Positions 18,890-28,600 of a stretch of DNA of 64,000 nt are shown piece after piece; positions within the stretch are counted from its first letter, which is position 1, and each line of letters starts with the position of its first letter. The notes under the pieces were generated by a model that worked only from the letters and a program-made list of their open reading frames with translations, had not been told where the DNA came from and did not search any database. A program made the translations under genes and the position numbers. Source of the DNA: Amycolatopsis sulphurea (lineage in GTDB: Bacteria; Actinomycetota; Actinomycetes; Mycobacteriales; Pseudonocardiaceae); assembly GCF_002564045.1 (NCBI RefSeq), contig NZ_PDJK01000002.1, positions 4,712,001 through 4,776,000 on the forward strand. Direction: 5' to 3'.

Positions 18890-19828
18890 TCAGGACGGCC
18901 GGGTGATCCGGGTCAGCTTGTCCGGGTTCACCACGTCGTAGATGACGGCGATCCGCCCGTCCCGCAGGCTCATGCCCTGCACGTGCTCGTCCAGCGGCAG
19001 GAAACCTTCGCGGCCGGGCGACGGCGGCACCCACATGCCGAGGTCGCCGTTGACCAATACCGGTCCGCCGCGGGTGAGCGCGCCCGGTTCGTACTTGCGC
19101 AGCAGGCCGAGGAAGAACCGGGCGACCTTGTCCGGCCCCGCCACGCGCTGGCGTGCGGTGCGGCCCTTGCCGTCGGAGTCGCCGATGAGGACCACGTCCG
19201 GGTGCAGCAGCTCGGTGACCGCGGCGAGATCGCCGGCCAGCAGCGCGGTGACGAACTTCTCCAGCACCTGCTGCTGCTCGGCCAGCTCCGCGCGCGGCGG
19301 GGGATCGGCCTGTGCCAGCGCCCGCCGGCCGCGCGAGCCGTGCTGGCGGGCGGCTGCAGCGGTGCAGCCCAGGACGTCCGCGATCTCCGCGAACGGCACG
19401 CTGAACGCGTCGTGCAGCACGAAGGCCACGCGCTGCTCCGGGGTGAGCCGGTCGAGCACCACCAGCGCCGCCATCCGCAGGCCGTCGTCGCGCACCGCGG
19501 CCTCCAGCGGATCCTCGCTCACCGGCGTGCCGTACGGCGTGACCACCGGTTCCGGCAGCCAGTTGCCCACGTACCGCTCCCGCCGCGTGGCGGCCGAACG
19601 GAGCCGGTCCAGGCAGATCCGGCCGACCACGGCGGTCAGCCAGCCGCGCAGATCGCGGATCGCGGCGCGGCGTTCGTCGTCGAGCCCGGCCAGCCGCAGC
19701 CAGGATTCCTGCACCGCGTCCTCGGCGTCGGCGCGGCTGCCGGTGAGCCGGTAGGCCACCCCGGTCAGGTGCGCCCGGTGCCCGGTGAACTCGGTGGCGA
19801 ACTGCTGGAGCGCGGGGGTGGCGGGCAT
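18890..19828 (-). CDS. sigJ: ECF41-type RNA polymerase sigma factor (SigJ-like)
   Basis: A 312-residue sigma factor. Region 2 holds AYRLTGSRADAEDAVQESWLRL, the linker has the ECF41 hallmark WLPEP at residues 90-94, and region 4 holds LTPEQRVAFVLHDAF and the HTH around ADVLGCTAAAARQ. A SnoaL-like domain follows (residues ~190-312), with IGDSDGKGR where the family usually has a DGGGK motif. In this group the fused domain acts in place of a separate anti-sigma factor. The start is ATG 19828. The frame stays open far upstream only because it is antisense to dnaG. Confidence 0.9.
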   Translation of the reverse strand: MPATPALQQFATEFTGHRAHLTGVAYRLTGSRADAEDAVQESWLRLAGLDDERRAAIRDLRGWLTAVVGRICLDRLRSAATRRERYVGNWLPEPVVTPYGTPVSEDPLEAAVRDDGLRMAALVVLDRLTPEQRVAFVLHDAFSVPFAEIADVLGCTAAAARQHGSRGRRALAQADPPPRAELAEQQQVLEKFVTALLAGDLAAVTELLHPDVVLIGDSDGKGRTARQRVAGPDKVARFFLGLLRKYEPGALTRGGPVLVNGDLGMWVPPSPGREGFLPLDEHVQGMSLRDGRIAVIYDVVNPDKLTRITRPS

Positions 19829-19879
19829 GGGTCCGAGTGTGCCGCACGGACGCGGGAGGGGGAGAACTAAGGTGGACGC

Positions 19880-21790
19880 GTGGCAGGACGGATTCGGGAG
19901 AGCGACATCGCGGAGGTGCGTGAGCGCAACCGGATCGACGAGGTCGTGGGAGAGTACGTCGCGCTGCGGCGGGCCGGTGGGGGCAGCCTGAAGGGCCTCT
20001 GCCCGTTCCACAACGAGAAGACCCCGTCGTTCAATGTGCGCCCCACCCACGGGACCTTCCACTGCTTCGGCTGTGGCGAGGGCGGCGACGTCATCAAATT
20101 CATCCAGAAGATCGACCTCGTGTCGTTCGTGGAGGCGGTGGAGCGGCTCGCCGACCGGGTCGGCGTCCGGCTGACCTACGAGGGCGGCGGCGCCAGCGTG
20201 CAGCGCGACCGCGGCACCCGGTCCCGGCTGATCGAGGCGCACCGCGCGGCGAGCGAGTTCTACATCGAACAGCTGGTCACCGACGACGCACGGGCGGCCC
20301 GTGACTTCCTCTCCGAGCGCGGGTTCGACGCCGCGGCGGCCCGGCAGTTCGGCTGCGGGTTCGCCCCCGGCGGCTGGGACAAGCTCACCAAGCACCTGCT
20401 CAACCGCGGGTTCGAGGTCAAGGAGCTGCTCGCGGCCGGGTTGTCGAAGGAGGGCCAGCGCGGGCCGATGGACCGGTTCCACCGGCGGCTGGTGTGGCCG
20501 ATCCGCGACGTCGGCAACGACGTGGTCGGCTTCGGCGCGCGGCGGCTGTTCGACGACGACCGGATCTCCGCGAAGTACCTCAACACCGCCGAGACCCAGA
20601 TCTACCGCAAGTCCCAGGTGATGTTCGGCCTGGACCAGGCCAAGCGGGAGATCGCGAAACGGCACCAGGTCGTGGTGGTCGAGGGCTACACCGACGTGAT
20701 GGCGATGCACGCGGCGGGCGTGCCCACCGCGGTCGCCTCCTCCGGCACCGCCTTCGGCGAGGACCACATGAAGGTGCTGCGCCGGCTGATGATGGACGAC
20801 GACGCCTTCCGCGGCGAGGTGATTTTCACCTTCGACGGTGACGAGGCGGGCCAGAAGGCCGCGCTCAAGGCGTTCGAGGGTGACCAGACCTTCGCCGGGC
20901 AGACCTACATCGCGGTCGCGCCGGACGGGATGGATCCGTGCGAGCTGCGCATCGCGAAGGGCGACGGCGCGGTGCGCGATCTGGTGGCCCGCCGTACGCC
21001 GCTGTTCGAGTTCGTGATCAAGAGCATGCTCAAGCAGTTCGACCTGGACGCGGTGGACGGCCAGGTCTCGGCCCTGCAGAAGACGGTGCCGATGGTCGCC
21101 GCGATCAAGGACCGGGCCAGCCGCGACGGGTACGCCTCGAAGCTGGCCTGGTGGGTCGGCTGGCAGGACGTGGCGCAGGTGGTCAACCGGGTGCGGGGCG
21201 CGGCAGGCGCGGCGGCCCGGCGCGGTCCGGCCGAGCCTGCGCGGCGCCCGGCCGCCCGGCAGGAGGCCCCGGCACCCGCGCCGCAGGAGCAGGATCTGCC
21301 GCGGCCTGCGCCGAAGGACCCGCGGTTCCACGCCGAGCGCGAGGCCCTCAAGGCCGCGCTGCAGCAGCCGGCGATCGCCGGTCCGGAGTACGACTCGCTG
21401 CCCGAAGAGGCGTTCACGCATCCGGTGTACGTCGCGGTGCACCTGGCCGTGCTGAAGGCGGGTGGGGCGGCGTCCGGGCTGACCGGCCCGGCGCTGCTGG
21501 ACGCCGCGGCGCAGCACTGTCGCGAAGGGACGGTCCGCCGGGTGCTCAGCGAGCTGGCGGTGGAACCGTTGCACGCCTTGGGGGAAGTGGACTCGCGCTA
21601 CATCTCCGGGGTGCTCGCCGGGGTGCAGGAGAGCTTGGTGGGCAGGCAGATCGGGGAGATCAAGTCGAAGCTGCAGCGGCTCTCCCCGGTGGAGGCGCCG
21701 GACGACTACCGGGCGCTGTTCGGCGATCTGGTGGCGCTGGAGCAGTACCGGAAGTCGTTGCGCGAACAGGCTTCGAGCGGATGGGACTGA
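19880..21790 (+). CDS. dnaG: DNA primase
   Basis: A 636-residue primase that lays down RNA primers for replication. The N-terminal CHC2 zinc site is Cys41, His44, Cys62 and Cys65. The Toprim catalytic core holds VVVVEGYTDVMAMHAAGV and the acidic FTFDGDEAGQKAA motif. A Pro/Ala-rich linker (residues ~445-480) leads to the DnaB-binding C-terminal domain. The start is GTG at 19880. Downstream is a small conserved gene that starts two bases after its stop. Confidence 0.96.
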   Translation: MAGRIRESDIAEVRERNRIDEVVGEYVALRRAGGGSLKGLCPFHNEKTPSFNVRPTHGTFHCFGCGEGGDVIKFIQKIDLVSFVEAVERLADRVGVRLTYEGGGASVQRDRGTRSRLIEAHRAASEFYIEQLVTDDARAARDFLSERGFDAAAARQFGCGFAPGGWDKLTKHLLNRGFEVKELLAAGLSKEGQRGPMDRFHRRLVWPIRDVGNDVVGFGARRLFDDDRISAKYLNTAETQIYRKSQVMFGLDQAKREIAKRHQVVVVEGYTDVMAMHAAGVPTAVASSGTAFGEDHMKVLRRLMMDDDAFRGEVIFTFDGDEAGQKAALKAFEGDQTFAGQTYIAVAPDGMDPCELRIAKGDGAVRDLVARRTPLFEFVIKSMLKQFDLDAVDGQVSALQKTVPMVAAIKDRASRDGYASKLAWWVGWQDVAQVVNRVRGAAGAAARRGPAEPARRPAARQEAPAPAPQEQDLPRPAPKDPRFHAEREALKAALQQPAIAGPEYDSLPEEAFTHPVYVAVHLAVLKAGGAASGLTGPALLDAAAQHCREGTVRRVLSELAVEPLHALGEVDSRYISGVLAGVQESLVGRQIGEIKSKLQRLSPVEAPDDYRALFGDLVALEQYRKSLREQASSGWD

Positions 21791-21791
21791 C

Positions 21792-22313
21792 GTGGGACTG
21801 CTGAGCCGCTTCTTCGGCCGCGGGCTGCCCGAGGGTTTCCCGGGGGAGCTGGCCGAGGGCGAGGAGGTGATCGCCACGGCCGCGGTCGAGAGCGGCGGGC
21901 ACCTCGTGGTGACGACGCTGGGCCTGTGGCTGCCCGAAGGCGGCGGTGCGCGGCGGGTCGGCTGGCACCTGGTGGCCAAGGCGAGCTGGGGCGAGCAGGG
22001 TTTCACGCTGATCGAATCGCAGGAGACCGGCCACAGCGGTGCGGTGGTGATGCTCGCCGACCGCGAGCCGGTGCGGTTCCGGCTGCCGGTGCCGGGCAGG
22101 GTCCCGCAGCAGGTGCGGCTGCGCGTGGACGGGTCGATCCGCGCCCGGCACCGCCAGGAATTCCCGGACGGTGGCGCCTGGTTCGTGCAGCGCAAGGTGC
22201 CCGGCCGCGATGGCACCGTGCTGCAGGTGCGTCCCGACCCGGGCACCGATCCGGCGCTGGCCGAGGCGGTCGCGGCGGAGGCCGCGGAGAAGCTGGCCAA
22301 CCCGCCGAAGTAG
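21792..22313 (+). CDS. Conserved protein linked to dnaG
   Basis: A 173-residue soluble protein with a mostly beta pattern: repeated strands such as HLVVTTLGLWLP, RRVGWHLVAKASW and AVVMLADREPVRFRLP. The C-terminal tail is a short Ala-rich helix. It starts two bases after the dnaG stop and is probably co-translated with it. It resembles the small conserved hypothetical found behind dnaG in other Pseudonocardiaceae. No catalytic residues can be named; function unknown. Confidence 0.75.
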   Translation: MGLLSRFFGRGLPEGFPGELAEGEEVIATAAVESGGHLVVTTLGLWLPEGGGARRVGWHLVAKASWGEQGFTLIESQETGHSGAVVMLADREPVRFRLPVPGRVPQQVRLRVDGSIRARHRQEFPDGGAWFVQRKVPGRDGTVLQVRPDPGTDPALAEAVAAEAAEKLANPPK

Positions 22314-22314
22314 C

Positions 22315-22343
22315 AGTACGCTCGTACTCAGTACGTTCGTACT
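22315..22343. promoter_or_regulatory. Tandem 14-base palindromes upstream of the methyltransferase gene
   Basis: Two palindromes, AGTACGCTCGTACT (22315-22328) and AGTACGTTCGTACT (22330-22343), lie one base apart, 26 bases before the ATG at 22370. The six-base arms are perfect in both copies and only the centre differs. This is the shape of a two-dimer operator, for example for a TetR- or GntR-type repressor. No regulator gene is adjacent. Confidence 0.6.
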
Positions 22344-22369
22344 GTTTGTGACCTCGCCAGGAGGCGGCG

Positions 22370-23137
22370 ATGTGGGATCCGGCGAAATACCTCGGCTACG
22401 CGGATCTGCGGGCGCGCCCGTTCTTCGATCTGACCGGCCGGATCCCGGCCCGCTCGCCGCGGCGTGTGGCCGATCTGGGCTGTGGGCCGGGGAACCTGAC
22501 CACGGACCTGGCCCGGCGCTGGCCGGACGCGGTGATCGAAGCGTTCGACAGCTCGCCGGAGATGGTCGCCGCGGCCCGTGCGCGCGGGGTCGCCGCCGAG
22601 GTCGCCGACGTGCGGACCTGGGTGCCGGAACCGGACACCGACGTGGTGGTGTCGAACGCCGTCCTGCAATGGGTGCCGGGTCATGACGAGCTGCTGCGCC
22701 GCTGGGCCGGGCAGCTGCCGCCCGGTGCTTACCTGGCCGTGCAGCTGCCCGGCAACTTCGGCGCACCTTCGCACCGGATCGTGCGGGACCTCGCGGCCGG
22801 CCCGGCGTGGTCGGCCGAACTCGGCGCGGCCCTGCTGCGGGAGGAGGACGCCGTCGCCTCCCCGCACGCCTACGCCGACCTGCTCGCCGACGCCGGATGT
22901 GCCGTGGACGCTTGGGAAACCACCTACACGCAACCGCTCACCGGCCCGCGCGCCGTGCTGGAGTGGATCACCGGGACCGCCCTGCGCCCGGTCCGCGCGG
23001 CGCTTTCGGACGAACGCTGGGCTGCTTTCCGCGCGGACCTGGCGCCGCTTCTCGACGAGGCCTACCCCACTCGCCCGGACGGCACGACCTGGTTCGCGTT
23101 CCGGCGGATCTTCTTCGTCGCGCGCGTCCCGGGGTGA
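22370..23137 (+). CDS. tam: Trans-aconitate 2-methyltransferase-like SAM methyltransferase
   Basis: A 255-residue class I methyltransferase closely resembling Tam, which methylates trans-aconitate to stop it inhibiting aconitase. It has the family start [23 protein letters not shown] motif [13 protein letters not shown], an acidic motif II ([10 protein letters not shown]), and [20 protein letters not shown] precedes the ATG at 22370. Tandem palindromes in its promoter region suggest it is repressed by a dedicated regulator. Confidence 0.87.
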   Translation: MWDPAKYLGYADLRARPFFDLTGRIPARSPRRVADLGCGPGNLTTDLARRWPDAVIEAFDSSPEMVAAARARGVAAEVADVRTWVPEPDTDVVVSNAVLQWVPGHDELLRRWAGQLPPGAYLAVQLPGNFGAPSHRIVRDLAAGPAWSAELGAALLREEDAVASPHAYADLLADAGCAVDAWETTYTQPLTGPRAVLEWITGTALRPVRAALSDERWAAFRADLAPLLDEAYPTRPDGTTWFAFRRIFFVARVPG

Positions 23138-23212
23138 GCGCCGTTTGCGGATCCGCTTGGCGGGGAAGGGAAAACCGTCGTAGCGGGCCGGGTTTCACCC
23201 CGGAACGCAACA

Positions 23213-23237
23213 AAGCCCAGGCCACTGGCCTGGGCTT
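23213..23237 (-). terminator. Terminator of tRNA-Asn
   Basis: A perfect 11-base stem (AAGCCCAGGCC and its complement) with a 3-base loop. On the minus strand it is followed by a T-rich run just past the 3' end of tRNA-Asn. Confidence 0.85.
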
Positions 23238-23240
23238 GAG

Positions 23241-23313
23241 CTCCCCCGCTTGGACTCGAACCAAGAACCCTCCGGTTAACAGCCGAATGCTCTGCCAATT
23301 GAGCTACGGGGGA
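23241..23313 (-). tRNA. tRNA-Asn (anticodon GTT)
   Basis: A full cloverleaf on the minus strand. The acceptor arm is TCCCCCG pairing with CGGGGGA, followed by discriminator G; the D arm is GCTC/GAGC; the anticodon loop is CTGTTAA with anticodon GTT; and the T arm holds GGTTCGAGTCC. CCA is not encoded. A terminator hairpin follows immediately. Confidence 0.96.
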
Positions 23314-23474
23314 ATGTCGCTCCAGCGCCGGATCTCTCCGGCTGATGGAAAGAACTGTAACGCATGCCTCGAAGCGTCCGCGCACGGGGGTGGGTCAACC
23401 GGCATCCCGCACGTGGCGGCGGTTTGCTGGACAATGGAGAGTCCGAAGCTCGACAGAGGAGAGGTGTGGCCGCC

Positions 23475-23657
23475 GTGAAGAAGTTCCTGTTGGGGGTGGG
23501 CGTGGGGTACGTGCTGGGCGCCAAGGCCGGCCGGGGACGGTACGAGCAGATCGTGCGCACCTACCGGAAACTCATCGATCACCCGATGCTCCAGGGGGCC
23601 GCCGGGGTGGCCCGCGCGAAGCTGGGGGAGTGGACCGGACGGGGTCGTCGAGGTTGA
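23475..23657 (+). CDS. Small YtxH-like membrane protein
   Basis: A 60-residue protein. It starts VKKFLLGVGVGYVLGAKAGR, a glycine-rich membrane helix ending in the Ala-Lys-Ala-Gly-Arg motif common in YtxH-like proteins, followed by a short basic amphipathic helix (RYEQIVRTYRKL). The GAGGAGAGG at about 23457 is at the right distance from the GTG at 23475; the GTG at 23466 is too close. It sits between two tRNA genes. Function unknown. Confidence 0.7.
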   Translation: MKKFLLGVGVGYVLGAKAGRGRYEQIVRTYRKLIDHPMLQGAAGVARAKLGEWTGRGRRG

Positions 23658-23788
23658 TCGGTCTGGGGACGGGAGGGTGGCTCGGCTCGGTGATCGCGGG
23701 TACCGGCCGCGCATCGGGCCGGGCGGAGCGCTGTGATAAGTTGGATCGAACTGGGGCAGATGTGCATCTGCAAACGCGCCCCGGTCGC

Positions 23789-23865
<77 letters not shown>

Positions 23866-24042
23866 CCAGGGGAACCTTGAATTTCGTGTCCCTGGCAGCC
23901 GTTGAGATGCAAGGGATTCTGCGAGTAACGGCGGCAGACGTGAATCCCTGACCCGGACGCGACGCTCCCAGGACGGCACGCATGGCAGCCCCTGAACGTT
24001 CCTAGACTGACCGGTATCGTCGGAGCGGGAAGGGTCAGCATC

Positions 24043-24765
24043 ATGACGTGGAGTACGCGACAGCTCGCCGAACTCGCCGGTACCACGGTCAAGACCGTGC
24101 GGCACTACCACGACATGGGGGTGCTCGAGCTGCCCGAGCGCACGGCCAACGGGTACAAGCAGTACCGCACGGCCCATCTGGCCCGGCTGCTTCAGGTCAA
24201 GCGGCTGACCGAATTCGGGCTGTCGCTGTCGGAGATCCGGGCGATGGGCGGTCAGGAGAGCCCGGACGACGCGTTCGACCGGCTCGATGCGGAGCTGGCG
24301 GAGACGATCGAACGCCTGCAGCGGATCCGCACGGAGCTGGCGGCTACGCGGTCGAACCAGGCGCCGCTGGACATTCCGGCGCGGTTCGGGTCGCTCGCGG
24401 AGCGGCTTTCGCCGGAGGATCGCGTCATGCTGACCGTGTTCTCGGGGGTTCTGCAGGAGACGGCGCTCGAGGATCTTCGGACGCTGATGACCGAGCACGC
24501 CGGCGAAGACGCCGATTTGGAGGAGCTGACGGCGGATGCGCGGGACGAGGAGATCGAGGCCGTCGCGCGCAGGCTGGCCGGGGCGATGGAGCGGGACCAC
24601 GCCCGGTTCCCGTGGCTGGCGGACCCCGGCTCCGTGGCGCTGCGTGGCCGGGCGTCCGCCGAGTCCGCGCTCGGGAACGCGGTCGCGGAGCGGTGCAACG
24701 CGGCGCAGTTGAAAGCGCTCGCGCTCGCCAAGGAATTCATGAAAGAGGGCAGACAGGCTCGGTGA
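24043..24765 (+). CDS. MerR-family transcriptional regulator
   Basis: A 240-residue regulator. The winged helix spans residues 1-70 (WSTRQLAELAGTTVKTVRHY, then GYKQYRTAHLARLLQVKRL), and a coiled-coil linker follows (FDRLDAELAETIERLQRIR). The C-terminal half is helical and has no cysteine metal site, so it is more like the drug- or stress-sensing MerR branch than a metal sensor. The ATG at 24043 starts the HTH at once. No obvious target gene is adjacent; it is convergent with the MFS gene. Confidence 0.85.
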   Translation: MTWSTRQLAELAGTTVKTVRHYHDMGVLELPERTANGYKQYRTAHLARLLQVKRLTEFGLSLSEIRAMGGQESPDDAFDRLDAELAETIERLQRIRTELAATRSNQAPLDIPARFGSLAERLSPEDRVMLTVFSGVLQETALEDLRTLMTEHAGEDADLEELTADARDEEIEAVARRLAGAMERDHARFPWLADPGSVALRGRASAESALGNAVAERCNAAQLKALALAKEFMKEGRQAR

Positions 24766-24839
24766 GCACCTGCGCCGGTACCGCGGCGAAGGCGGTTCCG
24801 GTGCAGGCGGGCGCGGAAGATCGCCGGATCGCGCGCTGA

Positions 24840-26789
<1,950 letters not shown>

Positions 26790-26822
26790 GGAACCACCCG
26801 TAGATTCGAGACCAGTAAGATA

Positions 26823-26849
26823 ATGACCGGTGCTAGAGTAGCCGGTCAT
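26823..26849. promoter_or_regulatory. Candidate MarR operator between the MFS and marR genes
   Basis: Perfect eight-base arms ATGACCGG (26823-26830) and CCGGTCAT (26842-26849) flank an 11-base centre in the divergent promoter region. It lies 31 bases before the preferred marR start and 33 bases before the MFS start, so binding would repress both. Confidence 0.6.
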
Positions 26850-26880
26850 GCCGCCCCCGCGTGATCATGTCGACGGAGTC

Positions 26881-27348
26881 ATGGCACAAATCACCGAGCT
26901 GACCGAGGACGAACGGATCAGCAAGGCGCTGAGCATGCGCCTGCTGCGGGTCGCGCGCCACCTGGAGAACGAGCTGCGCCGCGAGCTGGCCGCGTTCGGC
27001 ATCGAGCTGTGGGAGCTGGAGCTGCTGGGTGCGCTGATGCGGTCTGGGCCGCCGCACCGGCTCTCCGCCGGGGAGCTGCTCACGTGCATGCACCTCACCT
27101 CGGGCGGGGTCACGAAGCGGGTCGCCGGTCTCGAAGCCAAGGGCCTGGTCCGCAGGGACGTCAACCCGGACGACCGGCGGCAGATCCTGGTCAGCCTCAC
27201 CGAGGAAGGGCAGTCGCGCGGGAAAGAGGTCTTCAGCACCAAGACCCAAGCCGAGACCCGGCTGCTCGCCGCCCTGCCGGCGCCGGTCCGCAGCGGTCTC
27301 AACGATGACCTGCGGCGTCTGCTGCTGAAGTGGGGAGAGCCGCGGTAG
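26881..27348 (+). CDS. MarR-family transcriptional regulator
   Basis: A ~155-residue MarR winged helix: helix 1 (RLLRVARHLENELRREL), the HTH (LSAGELLTCMHLTSGGVTKRV) and the wing (GLVRRDVNPDDRRQILVSLT). It is divergent from the MFS exporter and most likely represses it until a drug ligand binds. An ATG at 26848 is in frame but lies inside the palindromic operator, so the ATG at 26881 (GGAG just upstream) is preferred. Confidence 0.87.
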   Translation: MAQITELTEDERISKALSMRLLRVARHLENELRRELAAFGIELWELELLGALMRSGPPHRLSAGELLTCMHLTSGGVTKRVAGLEAKGLVRRDVNPDDRRQILVSLTEEGQSRGKEVFSTKTQAETRLLAALPAPVRSGLNDDLRRLLLKWGEPR

Positions 27349-27386
27349 CGCCGCGCGAGCCGGTCATTTTCGCGGTCGGCAGGTCT

Positions 27387-27433
27387 GTGAAGGGGCCCTT
27401 CACGGACTCAGAGTCCGTGAAGGGCCCCTTCAC
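27387..27433. repeat. 47-base composite palindrome (two GTGAAGGGGCCCTTCAC units)
   Basis: Two 17-base palindromes at 27387-27403 and 27417-27433 are joined by GGACTCAGAGTCC, so the whole element is one 47-base inverted repeat with a one-base centre. It sits between the convergent ends of marR and mftR and could terminate both. An almost identical copy (centre T instead of A) is at 37383-37429. Confidence 0.93.
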
Positions 27434-27454
27434 AGCCGTTGCGTGGGTGGGGGC

Positions 27455-28075
27455 TCACGTCGGTGGCTCGGCGCTGGTGTCCTGGAAGCCGGTGGCCAGT
27501 GTGCGGAGTGCGGCGTCGAGGTAGACGGTGAGGTCGGCGTCGGCGCGGGCGGACCAGCGTTCGTAGGCGGCGCGGCAGACCGCGAGTACCGAACGGCCCA
27601 CCGCGAGCGCGTACAGGGAGTCCGCGGGCCGGCCGGTGCGCCGGGCGACGTAGGTGCTCACCGCCCGTTCCCACGCGTCGTAGTGCACGGCGGCGCTGGC
27701 GCCGAGTTCGGCGACCGTGCTGATCAGGTTCATCCGCATGCGCAGCTCGGGGACGTCCTCGGCGCGGTAGTGGTTCGCCGCCAGCACGGCCTCGCGTACG
27801 GCGTCGAGCAGGGGCAGCTTGTCGGAGGTGTCCGCGAGCAGCTTCTCCAGTGCGGCGACCTCGGCGTCGAACTCGTTCCACAGGACGTCGGATTTGGTTT
27901 CGTAGTAACGGAAAAAGGTGCGGCGGCTGACGCCGGCGGCGGAGGCGATGTCGTCCACCGTGGTGGCGTGGAAACCGCGCTCGTGGAACAGCTGCAGGGC
28001 GATGACTTCCAGCGCGCGGGCGCTCGTGCCGGGCGGCCGGCCGCGGCGGCCCGTGGCGGGGGTGCGTTCGGTCAT
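27455..28075 (-). CDS. mftR: TetR-family regulator of the mycofactocin cluster (MftR)
   Basis: A ~206-residue TetR repressor. The HTH is in residues 10-60 (FHERGFHATTVDDIASAAGV, SRRTFFRYYETKSDVLW), followed by an all-helical ligand domain. It is divergent from mftA, the usual site of MftR, which is known in mycobacteria to repress mft genes and respond to acyl-CoA. A GTG at 28114 is also in frame, but the ATG at 28075 gives the short lead normal for MftR. Confidence 0.88.
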   Translation of the reverse strand: MTERTPATGRRGRPPGTSARALEVIALQLFHERGFHATTVDDIASAAGVSRRTFFRYYETKSDVLWNEFDAEVAALEKLLADTSDKLPLLDAVREAVLAANHYRAEDVPELRMRMNLISTVAELGASAAVHYDAWERAVSTYVARRTGRPADSLYALAVGRSVLAVCRAAYERWSARADADLTVYLDAALRTLATGFQDTSAEPPT

Positions 28076-28137
28076 GCGGGTGTCGTTCCGTCCCTGGGCC
28101 TTGTTTTCTGGCACGACGTGACGTTACTCTCCCTGTA

Positions 28138-28156
28138 TTCGACACGCTGTGCCGAA
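28138..28156. promoter_or_regulatory. Candidate MftR operator in the mftR-mftA promoter
   Basis: The 19-base imperfect palindrome TTCGACACGCTGTGCCGAA has eight-base arms with one mismatch around a GCT centre. It lies 26 bases before the mftA ATG in the only divergent promoter of the cluster. Binding by MftR is inferred from position. Confidence 0.5.
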
Positions 28157-28182
28157 ATCCGCTACGTGCCCGAGGAGTCGAG

Positions 28183-28311
28183 ATGAGCGAGCAGATCGCC
28201 GAGTCGTCCGAGCGTACCGAGCAGGTCGCGGTGTCCCGCGAGGATGCCGTGGTGGCCGAGGACCTGCTGGTCGAGGAGGTCTCGATCGACGGGATGTGCG
28301 GTGTCTACTGA
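28183..28311 (+). CDS. mftA: Mycofactocin precursor peptide MftA
   Basis: A 42-residue ribosomal peptide. The acidic leader ends in EDLLVEEVSIDGMCGVY; the C-terminal IDGMCGVY is the invariant MftA signature. MftC decarboxylates and cyclises the terminal Val-Tyr, MftE cuts it off, and MftD and MftF convert it to the redox cofactor mycofactocin and its glycosylated forms. The ATG at 28183 has GAGGAG seven bases upstream. It overlaps mftB by 11 bases. Confidence 0.97.
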   Translation: MSEQIAESSERTEQVAVSREDAVVAEDLLVEEVSIDGMCGVY

Positions 28312-28600
28312 TGCCGCGGCGGCCGTCCGCCCGTTCGATCTGGACGCCGCCTGGTGCCTGGACGAACGGGTGGCCGTGCGGCCGGAGCGGTTCGGCGCGC
28401 TGCTGTACCACTTCGGCACCCGCCGGCTGTCCTTCCTGAAGAGCCCCGGCCTGCTGACCGTGGTGCGGTCGCTGGCCGAGCACCCGAGCGCGCGGGCAGC
28501 CTGCGCCGGCGCCGGGATCACCGCACCGGAACTGCCGCGCTACCGCAGCGCGCTGGCCGCGCTGGCCGCGTCGCGGATGATCCGGCCGAGGAGTGCCTGA
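28301..28600 (+). CDS. mftB: Mycofactocin chaperone MftB
   Basis: A 99-residue RiPP recognition element protein that binds the MftA leader and presents it to MftC. Typical motifs are RPERFGALLYHFGTRRLSFL and LTVVRSLAEHPS. The GTG at 28301 lies inside the end of mftA; a longer upstream frame would overlap mftA fully and is unlikely. The stop shares one base with the mftC start. Confidence 0.93.
   Translation: MSTDAAAAVRPFDLDAAWCLDERVAVRPERFGALLYHFGTRRLSFLKSPGLLTVVRSLAEHPSARAACAGAGITAPELPRYRSALAALAASRMIRPRSA

Noticed and set aside
19829-22300. Long upstream extension of the sigma factor frame through dnaG
   Set aside because: It is antisense to dnaG; sigma homology and length both end at ATG 19828.
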